DNA of 15,780 nt from Clostridia bacterium. Lineage in GTDB: Bacteria > Bacillota > Clostridia > HGM11327. The notes beneath the pieces are model-generated. The model made no database searches and was not told the DNA's origin. It was given only the letters and a program-made list of their open reading frames with translations. Both the position numbers and the translations under genes were made by a program. The stretch is from NCBI GenBank assembly GCA_017935525.1, contig JAGBHJ010000224.1, forward strand, positions 1 through 15,780. Direction: 5' to 3'. Positions 1 through 8,479 of the stretch are shown one piece after another (positions within the stretch are counted from its first letter, which is position 1; the number at the start of each line of letters is the position of its first letter).

Positions 1-2
1 AC

Positions 3-545
3 AATCTAATGATATACTGTCACCCCGATTGGAGCTCCACTCCCGCCAGATATTTTGAAAAGCTGGAGGGCTACTTTGCTATGGAGGTGTGGAATTCCGG
101 CGGATATTTTGAAAACGACATGGATAAGGACGCTCCTTACTGGGACGAGATCCTCAGCCAGGGCAAGCGCTGGTACGGCGTTGCAACTGACGACGGCCAC
201 GGCATGGGCGACCATTGCAACGGCTGGGTAATGGTAAATGCGGAAAACAACGTAAACGACATCCTTGCGGCGTTAAAGGACGGAAAGTTCTATTCATCCT
301 GTGGCCCCGAGATATACGATTTCTACGTTGAGAACGGCGTGGCAGTTATTGAGTGCTCCGAGGCGGCAAAGGTAAGGCTTCACAGCGACAGACACCCCGT
401 AAGAGTAAGGCGCGCAGGCGAAACGGGCTTAACGAGAGTTGAGTTTGGAGTTGGCGGCGAGGGCGATGAGTACGACTATATCCGTGCGGTGGTTATCGAT
501 AAGGACGGCAAATACGCATGGACTAACCCCATATGGTTTGATTGA
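3..545 (+). CDS. PHP-domain metallohydrolase, 5'-truncated by the window edge
   Basis: This is the C-terminal part of a PHP-family (polymerase and histidinol phosphatase) metal-dependent hydrolase resembling the CehA/McbA type. The frame is already open at base 3, so the true start lies upstream; an ATG at 9 is internal. Aligned with the complete homolog that follows, the fragment begins at about residue 130, so roughly 129 N-terminal codons are missing, including the expected HxH and DH metal motifs. The visible part keeps the YCHP histidine motif and the ATDDGH motif, both typical of late PHP metal-binding positions. It ends in TGA, 12 bases before the next start, with that gene's AGGAGG between them. 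The two proteins agree at roughly two thirds of positions by eye, which indicates a tandem duplication. The substrate is unknown; PHP enzymes often hydrolyse phosphoesters. Confidence 0.85.
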   Translation, partial: NLMIYCHPDWSSTPARYFEKLEGYFAMEVWNSGGYFENDMDKDAPYWDEILSQGKRWYGVATDDGHGMGDHCNGWVMVNAENNVNDILAALKDGKFYSSCGPEIYDFYVENGVAVIECSEAAKVRLHSDRHPVRVRRAGETGLTRVEFGVGGEGDEYDYIRAVVIDKDGKYAWTNPIWFD

Positions 546-557
546 TAGGAGGATAAC

Positions 558-1484
558 ATGAAAAGACAACAGGCTTTTGGCAGCGACAAAAAAATGCTTA
601 AGGGTGGCTTGCATTGCCACACCACAAGGTCCGACGGCGCAGGAGATCCTGCGGAGGTCATAAGGCTGCATCACAAGAACGGATACGATTTTTTGGCGAT
701 CACAGATCACAGAAATTATAACTACATCAACTACGCTCCAGAGATACCCATAACCATTATCCCCGGTATGGAGTTTGACAGCACGTTTGAAAGAGAGAAG
801 GGCTTCAGATGCTTCCATACTGTCTGCATTGGCCCTGCAAAAGAGGACGGCAATCCCTACGAGCAGGATGTAAAGCTGGATTCGGGCATTTCCACCTGCC
901 AGGAGGAATATCAGCCCTATCTGGATGAGATCCACGCAAATAAAAATCTGACTATCTACTGCCACCCCGAGTGGAGCTCCACGCCTGCCAGATACTTTGA
1001 CAAGCTTAAAGGCAATTTTGCCATGGAGATCTGGAACAGCGGATGCGCGTTGAATAATCACATGGATATGGATGCGGCATACTGGGACGAGCTTTTGGGA
1101 CAGGGTATAAAGATATACGGCGTTGCTACTGATGACGGACACAGTATGTCAAACCATTGCTGCGGCTGGGTAAGGGTAAAGGCTGACAACAACATCAGCT
1201 CCATCCTTGCGGCGCTGGAAAACGGCGAGTTCTATTCATCCTGCGGCCCCGAGATATACGATTTTTATATTGAGGACGGCAAGGCAGTTGTTGAATGCTC
1301 CGAGGCTGTTGCTGTGCGACTGCATTCCGATATGCACCCAACAAGAGTATGCTTTGCAGGTGATGAGCCTGTGACTCATGCAGAGTTTGGCGTAAATAAG
1401 GGCTACAAGTATGTCAGAGCCGTTGTAATTGACAAGAACGGCAAGCTGGCTTGGACAAACCCCATCTTTTTGGATGAGGAATAA
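558..1484 (+). CDS. PHP-domain metallohydrolase (CehA/McbA-like), second copy
   Basis: A complete 308-residue cytoplasmic protein with the full set of PHP metal ligands: HCH at residues 19-21, TDH at 49-51, a Glu in GMEF at about 72, His at about 87, YCHP at 134-137 and TDDGH at 191-195. These positions normally build a multinuclear metal site that hydrolyses phosphoesters or related bonds. The start is well supported: AGGAGG at 547-552 lies five bases before the ATG. No signal peptide or membrane segment is seen. The gene directly follows its truncated paralog, so the two are probably co-transcribed. A 9-bp hairpin with a short T run comes just after the stop and may reduce read-through into the next gene. 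The family call is firm; the substrate cannot be read from the sequence. Confidence 0.9.
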   Translation: MKRQQAFGSDKKMLKGGLHCHTTRSDGAGDPAEVIRLHHKNGYDFLAITDHRNYNYINYAPEIPITIIPGMEFDSTFEREKGFRCFHTVCIGPAKEDGNPYEQDVKLDSGISTCQEEYQPYLDEIHANKNLTIYCHPEWSSTPARYFDKLKGNFAMEIWNSGCALNNHMDMDAAYWDELLGQGIKIYGVATDDGHSMSNHCCGWVRVKADNNISSILAALENGEFYSSCGPEIYDFYIEDGKAVVECSEAVAVRLHSDMHPTRVCFAGDEPVTHAEFGVNKGYKYVRAVVIDKNGKLAWTNPIFLDEE

Positions 1485-1492
1485 GAAGAATT

Positions 1493-1519
1493 GCGGTCGT
1501 ACAAGCTACGGCCGCTTTT
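1493..1519 (+). terminator. Small intrinsic-terminator-like hairpin after the PHP pair
   Basis: Bases 1493-1501 (gcggtcgta) pair with 1507-1515 (tacggccgc) around a five-base loop. The stem is 9 bp with one G-T wobble and is followed by four Ts. It starts eight bases after the PHP stop codon and lies ahead of the MBL-fold gene. The T run is short, so it may be a partial terminator or an mRNA end-stabiliser. Confidence 0.55.
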
Positions 1520-1547
1520 GGTAATATTGAAACAGACGGAGAAGAAC

Positions 1548-2357
1548 ATGACTAATAACGCAATAAACGTACATACTCTGGGTACAAGCCACGGCGACTC
1601 CACGTTCTGCAGGTTTAATTCGTCAACTGCCTACGAATGCAGTGACGGTTCCATATACCTTGTGGATGCAGGCGCTCCTGTGGAGGCGTCCATGAGGAGA
1701 AAGGACCTTAATATCAAGGACCTGCGCGCTGTGTTTTTGACCCATATGCACGACGACCACGTGGGCGGATTGCCCGGGCTGCTGAAGCAGGTGATGAAAT
1801 ACACGGGAGAGCGCATGGATGCGGTGCAGGTGTTTTTTCCTGAGGAGGGCGCAAGGGAGGCGCTTGAGGGTTGGTTTGAGGCACTCCATATTGATACCGG
1901 AGGCAGTGCGATCCGGTACGGTGTTACTGCGCCGGGGCTTGTGTTTGAGGATGAAAATATTGAGGTCAGAGCGATCAACACGATGCATCTGTCGCGCCAC
2001 AGAAAGAGCGTAAGCTTTGCCTACGTGCTGTATTTTAAGAAGGAGGACGTAAGGATACTCCATACGGGTGATCTTTTGTGGACGTTTGAGGATTTCCCCA
2101 AGATAGCATTTGAGGAAAGCTTTGACGCCTGCTTTACGGAGGTGACCCACTACGATATTGAGAAGGCTGTGCCCACTCTTGCGGAAGCAAAATTCGGCAG
2201 ACTGGTATTTATCCACGTGGGAGAGGCTTGGCACACAAGACTGGATTCGGAATGGCGTACCGACGGTGGAGAGAGAAAACTGTTGCAGATATGCAAGCCC
2301 CTGCCGTACCACGTTGCGGTGGCTCACGATATGGAGGTATTCTATATAGGGCGTTGA
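1548..2357 (+). CDS. MBL-fold metallo-hydrolase
   Basis: A metallo-beta-lactamase-fold hydrolase of 269 residues. The signature THMHDDHVGG sits at residues 65-74, giving the HxHxDH zinc motif (H66, H68, D70, H71). Further candidate ligands follow: MHLSRH near 146-151, HTGD at 172-175 and a late IHVGEAWH. This layout is closest to RNase Z/ElaC-like or phosphodiesterase-like MBL proteins, which act on phosphodiesters or small molecules, but the exact reaction cannot be told. I chose the ATG at 1548, preceded by GGAG at about 1538, and not the TTG at 1491. The TTG would place the preceding hairpin inside the coding region and add a 19-residue leader unlike the family. The gene lies between the PHP pair and the deaminase in the same direction, so it may share transcripts with both. 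Confidence 0.88.
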   Translation: MTNNAINVHTLGTSHGDSTFCRFNSSTAYECSDGSIYLVDAGAPVEASMRRKDLNIKDLRAVFLTHMHDDHVGGLPGLLKQVMKYTGERMDAVQVFFPEEGAREALEGWFEALHIDTGGSAIRYGVTAPGLVFEDENIEVRAINTMHLSRHRKSVSFAYVLYFKKEDVRILHTGDLLWTFEDFPKIAFEESFDACFTEVTHYDIEKAVPTLAEAKFGRLVFIHVGEAWHTRLDSEWRTDGGERKLLQICKPLPYHVAVAHDMEVFYIGR

Positions 2358-2394
2358 CGGAGAATATCTGATCAATGCTCCAAAAGGAGGCAAA

Positions 2395-2793
2395 ATGGAT
2401 ATTTGGGATGAACTTTATTACAAAGCGAGGCAGGTACAAGCCCCTCGGAGTATTTCGCCATTTATAGATGCAGGCGGCGTTGCGGCGGCGATATTGACGG
2501 ATAAGGGCAATATATACGTTGGAGTATGTATAGACACAGCCTGCAGTCTGGGAATGTGCGCAGAAAGAAACGCCATTGCCAACATGATAACCCACGGGGA
2601 AAGCAGGATCACCAAGGTGGTAGCGGTGATGTCCGACGGCAGAGTGGGCAGCCCCTGCGGTGCTTGCAGGGAGCTTATGATGCAACTGGACAAGAATAGC
2701 GGCGATATTGAGATACTGCTGGATATAAACACCAAGGAAACAGTAAAGCTGGGTGAGCTGATGCCCGACTGGTGGGGTAGGGATAGAATGTGA
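2395..2793 (+). CDS. cdd: Cytidine deaminase family protein
   Basis: A 132-residue zinc-dependent deaminase, the usual length for a homotetrameric cytidine deaminase, which converts cytidine or deoxycytidine to uridine or deoxyuridine in pyrimidine salvage. The active-site elements are present: MCAER at residues 54-58 supplies zinc ligand C55 and proton-shuttle E57, and PCGAC at 87-91 supplies C88 and C91. The N-terminal strand (SPFIDAGGVAAAI) replaces the usual SKF-VGAAL wording, so this is a divergent branch, and a blasticidin-type or other nucleoside specificity is possible. AAAAGGAGG at 2382-2390 fixes the ATG. The gene follows the MBL gene by 37 bases and ends just before a strong terminator. 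In Bacillus, cdd lies next to era; here it sits about 10 kb upstream of era, in the accessory region. Confidence 0.85.
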   Translation: MDIWDELYYKARQVQAPRSISPFIDAGGVAAAILTDKGNIYVGVCIDTACSLGMCAERNAIANMITHGESRITKVVAVMSDGRVGSPCGACRELMMQLDKNSGDIEILLDINTKETVKLGELMPDWWGRDRM

Positions 2794-2798
2794 CGAAT

Positions 2799-2835
2799 AA
2801 AAAAGCCTTCTCTTGATCATGAGAAGGCTTTTTTT
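2799..2835. terminator. Bidirectional rho-independent terminator between convergent genes
   Basis: Six As (2799-2804) and gccttctc (2805-2812) pair with gagaaggc (2821-2828) and the following seven Ts (2829-2835), around an eight-base loop. Because it is A-rich on one side and T-rich on the other, it works in both directions: it ends the plus-strand deaminase transcript (stop at 2793) and the minus-strand beta-helix transcript (stop at 2843). Confidence 0.92.
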
Positions 2836-2842
2836 ATGATCA

Positions 2843-4276
2843 TCAGATATCTTCGTCACAGTCAACAAACAAAAATTCGTTTTTGCAGACATTGTCGTAA
2901 AGCCCTGCTACTGTTTCATCATTGTAAGGCTTTGCCGTGGGGGAGGGGCTTTGCTCCAGCATTCCGAATTTCTGTTCTTTCAACCCTACTACCGTATTGC
3001 CGTAGAAGCAGGGCATAGGGTCCGTGCCGTCAACGTTTGGCGTTACGGAGTTTACGTGCACCAGCATATCGTCGGAAAGACACATCAGATTGTCCTTAAC
3101 GACGTAATTTTTGGCGTGGTTTGTGCTTGTCCAGCTCTTAATGTGAGCCGCACAGCCTCTGTCGGGGCGTTGCGTGCAAAAGCCTCTGCCTGCGTACCAC
3201 ATTTGGTTGCCGCTGATCTCAAAATCGTCCATCATGCTTTGGTTTTGCTCCCATACTCCGTTGATAAAGTATTCAACGGAATAATTGCAGTATTCCATAA
3301 CGTTGTTGGAGTAGCGGATATTCTTCATGCTGCAGCAGAGATCGGGGTTGCTTTGTGGAATGGAAAACTGGTTAGTAACTGCGGCGTCGTATATCTGGTA
3401 AAAATAGCAGTTGTCTATAATATATCCGTCACAGCTTTCCCAAACCTCAACGGCGTTGCCGTATCTGACAGATTTGTACTGTATTGAGCCGCCGATCCAG
3501 CCAAATTCGCAATTTTGTACAGTAAGGCCTCTTGCATTGATAAATCCTATGGCGTGAGAGCCGCAGTATTTGAGGCAAAGATTGTCTATGGTGACGTTTT
3601 CAACCTTCGTTTTTGAGGCTATCGTGTGGCCGTGAGGGTTGAATTCTATGGAAGTGAACCTTTCGCCCGGATTCTGCGGGCTGACAAGATATACGTACCC
3701 GTCGGTAAGGTCATGGTAAAAATGCAGGTCGTGCTTGATGTCTTCAAGACCGCCGTAGGGCTGCTTTGTGGTGATATTGGTCAGTGTGCCGTCGGCCTTG
3801 GCCTTTAACAGCACCTTTATGGCGCAAAGCTCATCGTCGTTGAACACCAATGTGCCAACGTCGTTTTCCCCGATGTGGAATTTCCACAGATCCTTTATAT
3901 TGCAGGGGGTCCAGAGCGCAGGATCGGCACCGTTTTGTGGCGAGCCCATTATAACGGGCTTTTTGCCGTCGCCGTATGCGGTGTAGGTGACGTTGTTTTG
4001 AATGTAAAGTCTGCCGCGCCATACTCCGCCACGCAAAAAGCATACAAAGCTGCCTTGGGGAAGCTTTGTTGTATTGAGCTTTTGCAGACTCTGCCAAGGG
4101 GATGCGGGGGAAGTGCCGCAGCTGTCATCATTACCGTTGGGGGACACGTAAAAAACCGTTGTCCCCAATGGAATATCCATGTTTGGCGTGGTGATAATGC
4201 TGTTGATGCGCTCATCAGTCCTTGCCCGCAGGGAGGCAAGCTCTGCATTTGTTATCTTTCTGACGGTGTTGTTCAT
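2843..4276 (-). CDS. Right-handed parallel beta-helix protein (pectate-lyase-like fold)
   Basis: A 477-residue protein. Residues 42-50 (FYVSPNGND) followed by SPWQSLQKL and a conserved GG-W region (about 83-92) are typical of DUF1565/right-handed beta-helix enzymes such as pectate lyases and related polysaccharide lyases or hydrolases. From about residue 225 to 435 there are regular helix turns with hydrophobic strands and Asn ladders, for example VTIDNLCLKYC, LTVQNCEFGW, YIIDNCYFY, FEISGNQMWY and YVVKDNLM. There is no signal peptide, so it probably acts on imported oligosaccharides. The ATG at 4276 has a strong AAAGGAGGG about five bases upstream on the minus strand; the longer frame to 4498 would run through the promoter and is rejected. 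The gene is divergent from the GH gene and likely co-regulated with it. Catalytic residues cannot be assigned, so a binding role is possible. Confidence 0.85.
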   Translation of the reverse strand: MNNTVRKITNAELASLRARTDERINSIITTPNMDIPLGTTVFYVSPNGNDDSCGTSPASPWQSLQKLNTTKLPQGSFVCFLRGGVWRGRLYIQNNVTYTAYGDGKKPVIMGSPQNGADPALWTPCNIKDLWKFHIGENDVGTLVFNDDELCAIKVLLKAKADGTLTNITTKQPYGGLEDIKHDLHFYHDLTDGYVYLVSPQNPGERFTSIEFNPHGHTIASKTKVENVTIDNLCLKYCGSHAIGFINARGLTVQNCEFGWIGGSIQYKSVRYGNAVEVWESCDGYIIDNCYFYQIYDAAVTNQFSIPQSNPDLCCSMKNIRYSNNVMEYCNYSVEYFINGVWEQNQSMMDDFEISGNQMWYAGRGFCTQRPDRGCAAHIKSWTSTNHAKNYVVKDNLMCLSDDMLVHVNSVTPNVDGTDPMPCFYGNTVVGLKEQKFGMLEQSPSPTAKPYNDETVAGLYDNVCKNEFLFVDCDEDI

Positions 4277-4303
4277 AATACCCTCCTTTGAGTTATTGTA
4301 AAC

Positions 4304-4332
4304 ATTGTACAGTAAAGTGCTTGATTTGTCAA
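4304..4332 (-). promoter_or_regulatory. Sigma-A-type promoter of the beta-helix gene
   Basis: On the minus strand, TTGACA (complement of 4327-4332) is followed by a 17-base spacer and TACAAT (complement of 4304-4309). The -35 matches consensus fully and the -10 at five of six positions. It lies 28 bases before the start codon, leaving a very short leader that contains the ribosome-binding site. Confidence 0.8.
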
Positions 4333-4354
4333 GAAAAAATTTGCCTTTCGGGTC

Positions 4355-4383
4355 TTGAAAAAAGAGGGGGTATATTGTATAAT
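4355..4383 (+). promoter_or_regulatory. Sigma-A-type promoter of the glycoside hydrolase-esterase block
   Basis: TTGAAA at 4355-4360, a 17-base spacer, and a perfect TATAAT at 4378-4383. It is divergent from the beta-helix promoter, with 22 bases between the two -35 boxes. The leader to the ATG at 4445 is about 55 bases and contains AAAGGA at 4433-4438. No recognisable operator palindrome was found, only a short TTGATTTGTCAA dyad at 4321-4332 over the minus-strand -35 box. Confidence 0.8.
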
Positions 4384-4444
4384 ATTCACAGAAAAATTTG
4401 TTGCCAATCTGGCGGTGTAAGGCCGCTTGCGGAAAGGATACAAT

Positions 4445-7400
4445 ATGGATAAATGGATAAACAAGTATAATGACCCGGGCGCTGAATACAGAGCGCATCC
4501 GTTTTGGTCATGGAATGACGACCTTGAGGAGGAGGAGCTTCGCAGACAGATAAGACTCATAGCAGAGTCGGGTCAGGGAGGCTTCTTTATGCACGCAAGG
4601 GACGGTCTGGATACGGGATATTTGGATGATAATTGGTTCAAAATGGTGAACGTGTGCGCTGACGAGGCAAAAAAGTGCGGTATAGAGGCTTGGTGCTACG
4701 ACGAATACGGTTGGCCGTCGGGCAGCGCAGGTGGAGTCATCCAGGAGCTGAAGTATGAGAACAACCAGTTTGTGCTCAGATGCTTGCCTCTTAAAAATGG
4801 CGAAAAAACAAAGGGTGACGTGCTGGGCTTTTACGGCGTAAATGAGGACCTTACCTACGAGAGAATACTTGCGGATAACGTTGAAGATGCTTTTGCAGGC
4901 TTAAAGGACGGACAGAAGCTTTATTACGGCACGGCTCTTGCAGTGGGTGACTATGTTGATGTTTTGAACCCTGCGGTGGTAAAGGATTTTATCGATTACA
5001 CTCACGGACAGTACCATTCTTCAAATCCCACTGCCTTTGAGTCGGGAATGCTGAAGGGCTTTTTTACGGATGAGGCAGAATATGCTCTGTGTAAAACTCC
5101 GTGGACGATGGTTGCGGACGAGGAATTCAGCAAGAGATACGGCTACGACGTCAGGGACCATATCCCTGCGCTTTTCCTGCAGACACCCAACAAGGAGGCT
5201 GTAAGATACGATTACTGGAGGATGATATCCAATCTGTTTACGGAATCCTTTATGAAGCAGATATACGACTGGTGTGACGAGCACAAGACAAAGCTGACGG
5301 GCCACGTTATGATGGAGGACAACCTGCTTTGCCAGATACACTGTACTGCAGGCGCAATGCCCAGCTACGAGTATATGCACATCCCGGGTGTGGATTGGCT
5401 GGGCAGAGGAACGGCTCCCTCCAAGATCGACAAGCGTGAGGGCATCCCGATAGTACCTCTTCAGGTAGGCTCCGTTGCGGCACAGCTGGGCAAAAAACAG
5501 GTGCTTACGGAAACCTACGCAATGAGTGGTTGGGACGCCTCCTTTAATGAATTCAGACATCTGGCTGACTGGCAGTACCTCAGCGGTGTAAACTATATGT
5601 GCCAGCATCTGGCAGGATATTCCATGCGCGGCAGAAGAAAGAACGACTATCCGCCGTCAATGTTCTATCAGTCACCATTCTGGAAGGAATACAAGACCTT
5701 TATGGATTACCTTGCAAGGCTGGGCAATATTCTTTCCGACGGCGCAGACAAGACGGACGTCATGATGATACATCCCATGCAGTCCATCTGGATAAAATAT
5801 ACAAATGACGACCTGTGCGGTGAGGATGCCTTTGATACTGCGTTTATGGAAACGTCGCTTAAGCTGTATGAATACCATATTCCATATCACTTTGGTGACG
5901 AAACGTTGATCCGCCGTCACGTAGAGTTGAAAACGGCAAGTTTATAATTGGCAACTGCTCGTACTCCGCAGTTCTTTTGCCGTGGCTTTACGGCTTGGAC
6001 AGATATACCTGCGAGCTTTTGAATGAGTTCGTTGATCAGGGCGGCAGACTTGCACTTATTTGTGACCCTGCAAAAACCCCCGAGTTTATTGAGGGAAGAT
6101 ACGCAAAGGACGAGCTGGATGCACTTATTGCAAAGGCACAAAAGGCGGACATCAACAACGAAGAAGTGTTTACAAGATTTATTTCCGAAAACGGCTTGGA
6201 CAAGGTGACCATCTCCGAGCGCAACGGCATCTGCAAGTGCATACATTACAACGTAAAGACATACGATGACGGCAGAAAGGCGTACTTCTTTGTAAATATG
6301 GACAGAGAAAACGCTCACAGAGTAAAGATAACCCTCAACGAGGCTGAGGCAAAGGAGCTTTTGGTTGACAGGATGGAATACGTAAGCCATCCGTCGGTAA
6401 TTCGTGACGGCAAGCTGGAGCTTGAGGTGATATTTGAGCCCATAGAGTCCCATTTATTTGTTGTGGGCGCAGAGGACGAGGCACCCCTTGCGGAGAGATA
6501 CCGTGAGGCTATAACTACACGCCTTGGCAGCAAGTGGAAAATAAGCAAAGCAAGCGAACCCAACTGTCTGTTGCTTGAATACTGCAACGTGCTGGCAAAC
6601 GACGGCACGTGGTCTGCACCCATGCACCATTATTTAAGTGCGCAAAGAGCCTTTGGGGTAAGGCAGACTCCTCCTGCGTTGAGATATACGGTAAATATCG
6701 GTGACGATGCGGATATTGAGTCATTTGGCGACGTAAGATTGGTGTCCGAATTCAAACTGCCCGTAACCTTTACCGTAAACGGCACAGTGGTGGAGCACGC
6801 CTGCGGCGAGTGGTGGTTTGACCACGGCTTTAAGGTGTACCACATCGGCGGTCTGCTGAAGAAGAGTACAAACGAAATAGTAGTGACCGACCTTTGCACG
6901 GAAACTCCCGTGGATGGCGGCGTAAGATATTCCAACAGAGCAGAGTACGGCAATATGTACCTTGTGGGTAATTTTGGCGTATTCAGCAACAAGCCCTATA
7001 TTGAGGCGACAAAGAAGTGCGTATATACCGACGGAGAATTTGTGCTGGGCAACAGACCCACAGAGCTTTTGGGCGGAGAGCTTGTAAGACAGGGTCATCC
7101 TTTCTTTGCGGGCACGGTGGTGCTGGAGCAGGACGTTGACGTTGACAACGTTGATGTTGAAAGGCATATCAAGCTTGCATCCCCCTATGCGGCGTACGCA
7201 ATAGTGTCCGTAAACGGCAACAGAGGCAAGCTGATGTCATGGAATGGCTTTGAGATGGATATCACTCCCTTTGTGACAAAGGGCAAGAACCACATTGAGG
7301 TGGAGCTTGCAATAGGCAACAGAAACCTTTTGGGACCGCACCATCTGCAGGTGCTTGAGGAGCAGGGCTCAGGCCCCCGGGATTTCTATCCCTTTGAGCC

Positions 7401-7452
7401 GTCCAAGTGGCAAAAGAGATACAGCTTTGTAAAGGCGGGACTTGACGAATAA
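4445..7452 (+). pseudogene. GH106-like glycoside hydrolase broken by a single-base frameshift
   Basis: Two consecutive frames encode one protein of about 1,002 residues, the normal size for GH106-like (alpha-L-rhamnosidase type) enzymes. The first frame (4445-5947, 500 residues) has the family's N-terminal signature: FWSWNDDLEEEELRRQI at about 20-36, GGFFMHARDGL at about 45-55, then YDEYGWPSG and GFFTDEAEY (205-213), which carries likely catalytic acids. It runs off into LKTASL and stops. Reading from about 5926 in the next frame restores VENGKFIIGNCSYS and continues to 7452 through beta-sandwich-like domains without another stop. This fits loss of one G (gag-gtt reduced to gagtt). The downstream frame has no start with a ribosome-binding site. 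AAAGGA fixes the ATG at 4445; the earlier TTG at 4427 is rejected. The break is recent or is a sequencing error. The protein has no signal peptide. The exact sugar specificity is inferred. Confidence 0.8.
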
Positions 7453-7462
7453 CGGAGGAAAA

Positions 7463-8464
7463 ATGAGAACATTTATTTTGGAGCCGGGCAGGATACCTGC
7501 ACCCATGAGGTTATACGGAGTTGACGATCGGCTGTACAGATTACCTGCCGAGGTGGCAAAAAACGTAAGCAATGCGGTTTATGAAATGTGCGGACAGACG
7601 GCGGGCGGCAGACTCAAATTCAGAACGGACAGCAGATACATAGGGATCAAGGCAGAGCTTGAGTCCACAAACATAAATACAGGCATTGACGTAGTGGCTG
7701 ACGGCTTTTACTGCGGCAAGGTGAGAGGTAATAACGAGGAGGAGGAATACCAATACGAGGGTATGCTCTCCTTGGGACAGAATGACTCCTTTATGGGCAT
7801 TACAAGGGAGGTTACGGTCTTTTTGCCCAGAGTGGCAAGACCAAAAAGAGTCATCATCACGTTGGACGATGAGGCAACGGTGGCTCCTCCCACGCCCTAT
7901 AAGATAGAAAAGCCAATTGTATGGTACGGATCATCCATCACTCACGGCGGAAGCTCCAACTCTCCGTCGCTGTGTCATGCGGCAAGGGTGTCCGAGATGC
8001 TGGGAGCAAACCACGTCAACCTCGGCTTTGGCGGCAGCGCAATGGCAGAGGTGGCAATGGCGGAGTATATAGCGTCGCTGGATATGACGGCGTTTATATT
8101 TGATTACGAGCACAACGCACCCGATATTGAGTACCTCAAAAAGACTCACAAGCGCTTTTTTGACATCGTCAGAAAGGCGCAGCCGGATCTGCCCATAATG
8201 ATGATATCAAGACCCGACACGGACAGAGAATTCCTCAGAAGCTGCCGCGGCAGACAAGTTATTATGGATACGTTCCATCAGGCTTTGGATGATGGTGACA
8301 AAAACGTGGACTACATAGACGGCTTCTACCTTTGGGGTGATGACGACAGACAAAGCTGCACGGTTGACGGCTGTCATCCCAGCGAAAAGGGCTTTGGCAG
8401 AATGGCGGATACCATCTATCCCAGATTGCAGGCATTTTTGAAGAAGTGCGGTATTGACTGCTGA
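7463..8464 (+). CDS. SGNH/GDSL-family esterase, copy A
   Basis: A 333-residue hydrolase with an N-terminal beta-sandwich and a C-terminal SGNH domain, the layout of the GxDLY plus Lipase_GDSL_3 pair found in carbohydrate acetyl-esterases. GVDDRLYRLP at 19-28 is the GxDLY-like motif. The SGNH blocks are YGSSITHGG (155-163, nucleophile S158), NLGFGGSA (186-193, oxyanion Gly), DYEHNAP (214-220, Asn) and DGCHPSEKG (302-310), which supplies the Asp and His of the triad (D302, H305). It likely removes acyl groups from sugars in the cytoplasm; no signal peptide is present. I chose the ATG at 7463, preceded by GGAGGAA, and not the frame opening at 7442 that overlaps the GH gene. Spacing to the GH stop is only 10 bases, so the gene is in the same operon. 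Its exact substrate is unknown. Confidence 0.88.
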   Translation: MRTFILEPGRIPAPMRLYGVDDRLYRLPAEVAKNVSNAVYEMCGQTAGGRLKFRTDSRYIGIKAELESTNINTGIDVVADGFYCGKVRGNNEEEEYQYEGMLSLGQNDSFMGITREVTVFLPRVARPKRVIITLDDEATVAPPTPYKIEKPIVWYGSSITHGGSSNSPSLCHAARVSEMLGANHVNLGFGGSAMAEVAMAEYIASLDMTAFIFDYEHNAPDIEYLKKTHKRFFDIVRKAQPDLPIMMISRPDTDREFLRSCRGRQVIMDTFHQALDDGDKNVDYIDGFYLWGDDDRQSCTVDGCHPSEKGFGRMADTIYPRLQAFLKKCGIDC

Positions 8465-8479
8465 AAAGGAGATACTACT

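Noticed and set aside
429..1142. Long minus-strand open frame opposite the PHP genes
   Set aside because: It is antisense to two clear PHP coding regions, has no family motifs and no start signal, and arises from codon bias in the real frame.
2951..4291. Several plus-strand open frames opposite the beta-helix gene
   Set aside because: They are shadows of a well-supported minus-strand gene and have no ribosome-binding sites or recognisable domains.
5915..5950. Programmed -1 frameshift in the GH gene
   Set aside because: No X-XXY-YYZ slippery heptamer in the right frame and no obvious downstream stimulatory structure; a lost base is the simpler explanation.
5977..7452. Independent gene starting at the TTG at 5977
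   Set aside because: No ribosome-binding site, and homologous reading extends upstream of this codon to about 5926, so it is the second half of the broken GH gene.
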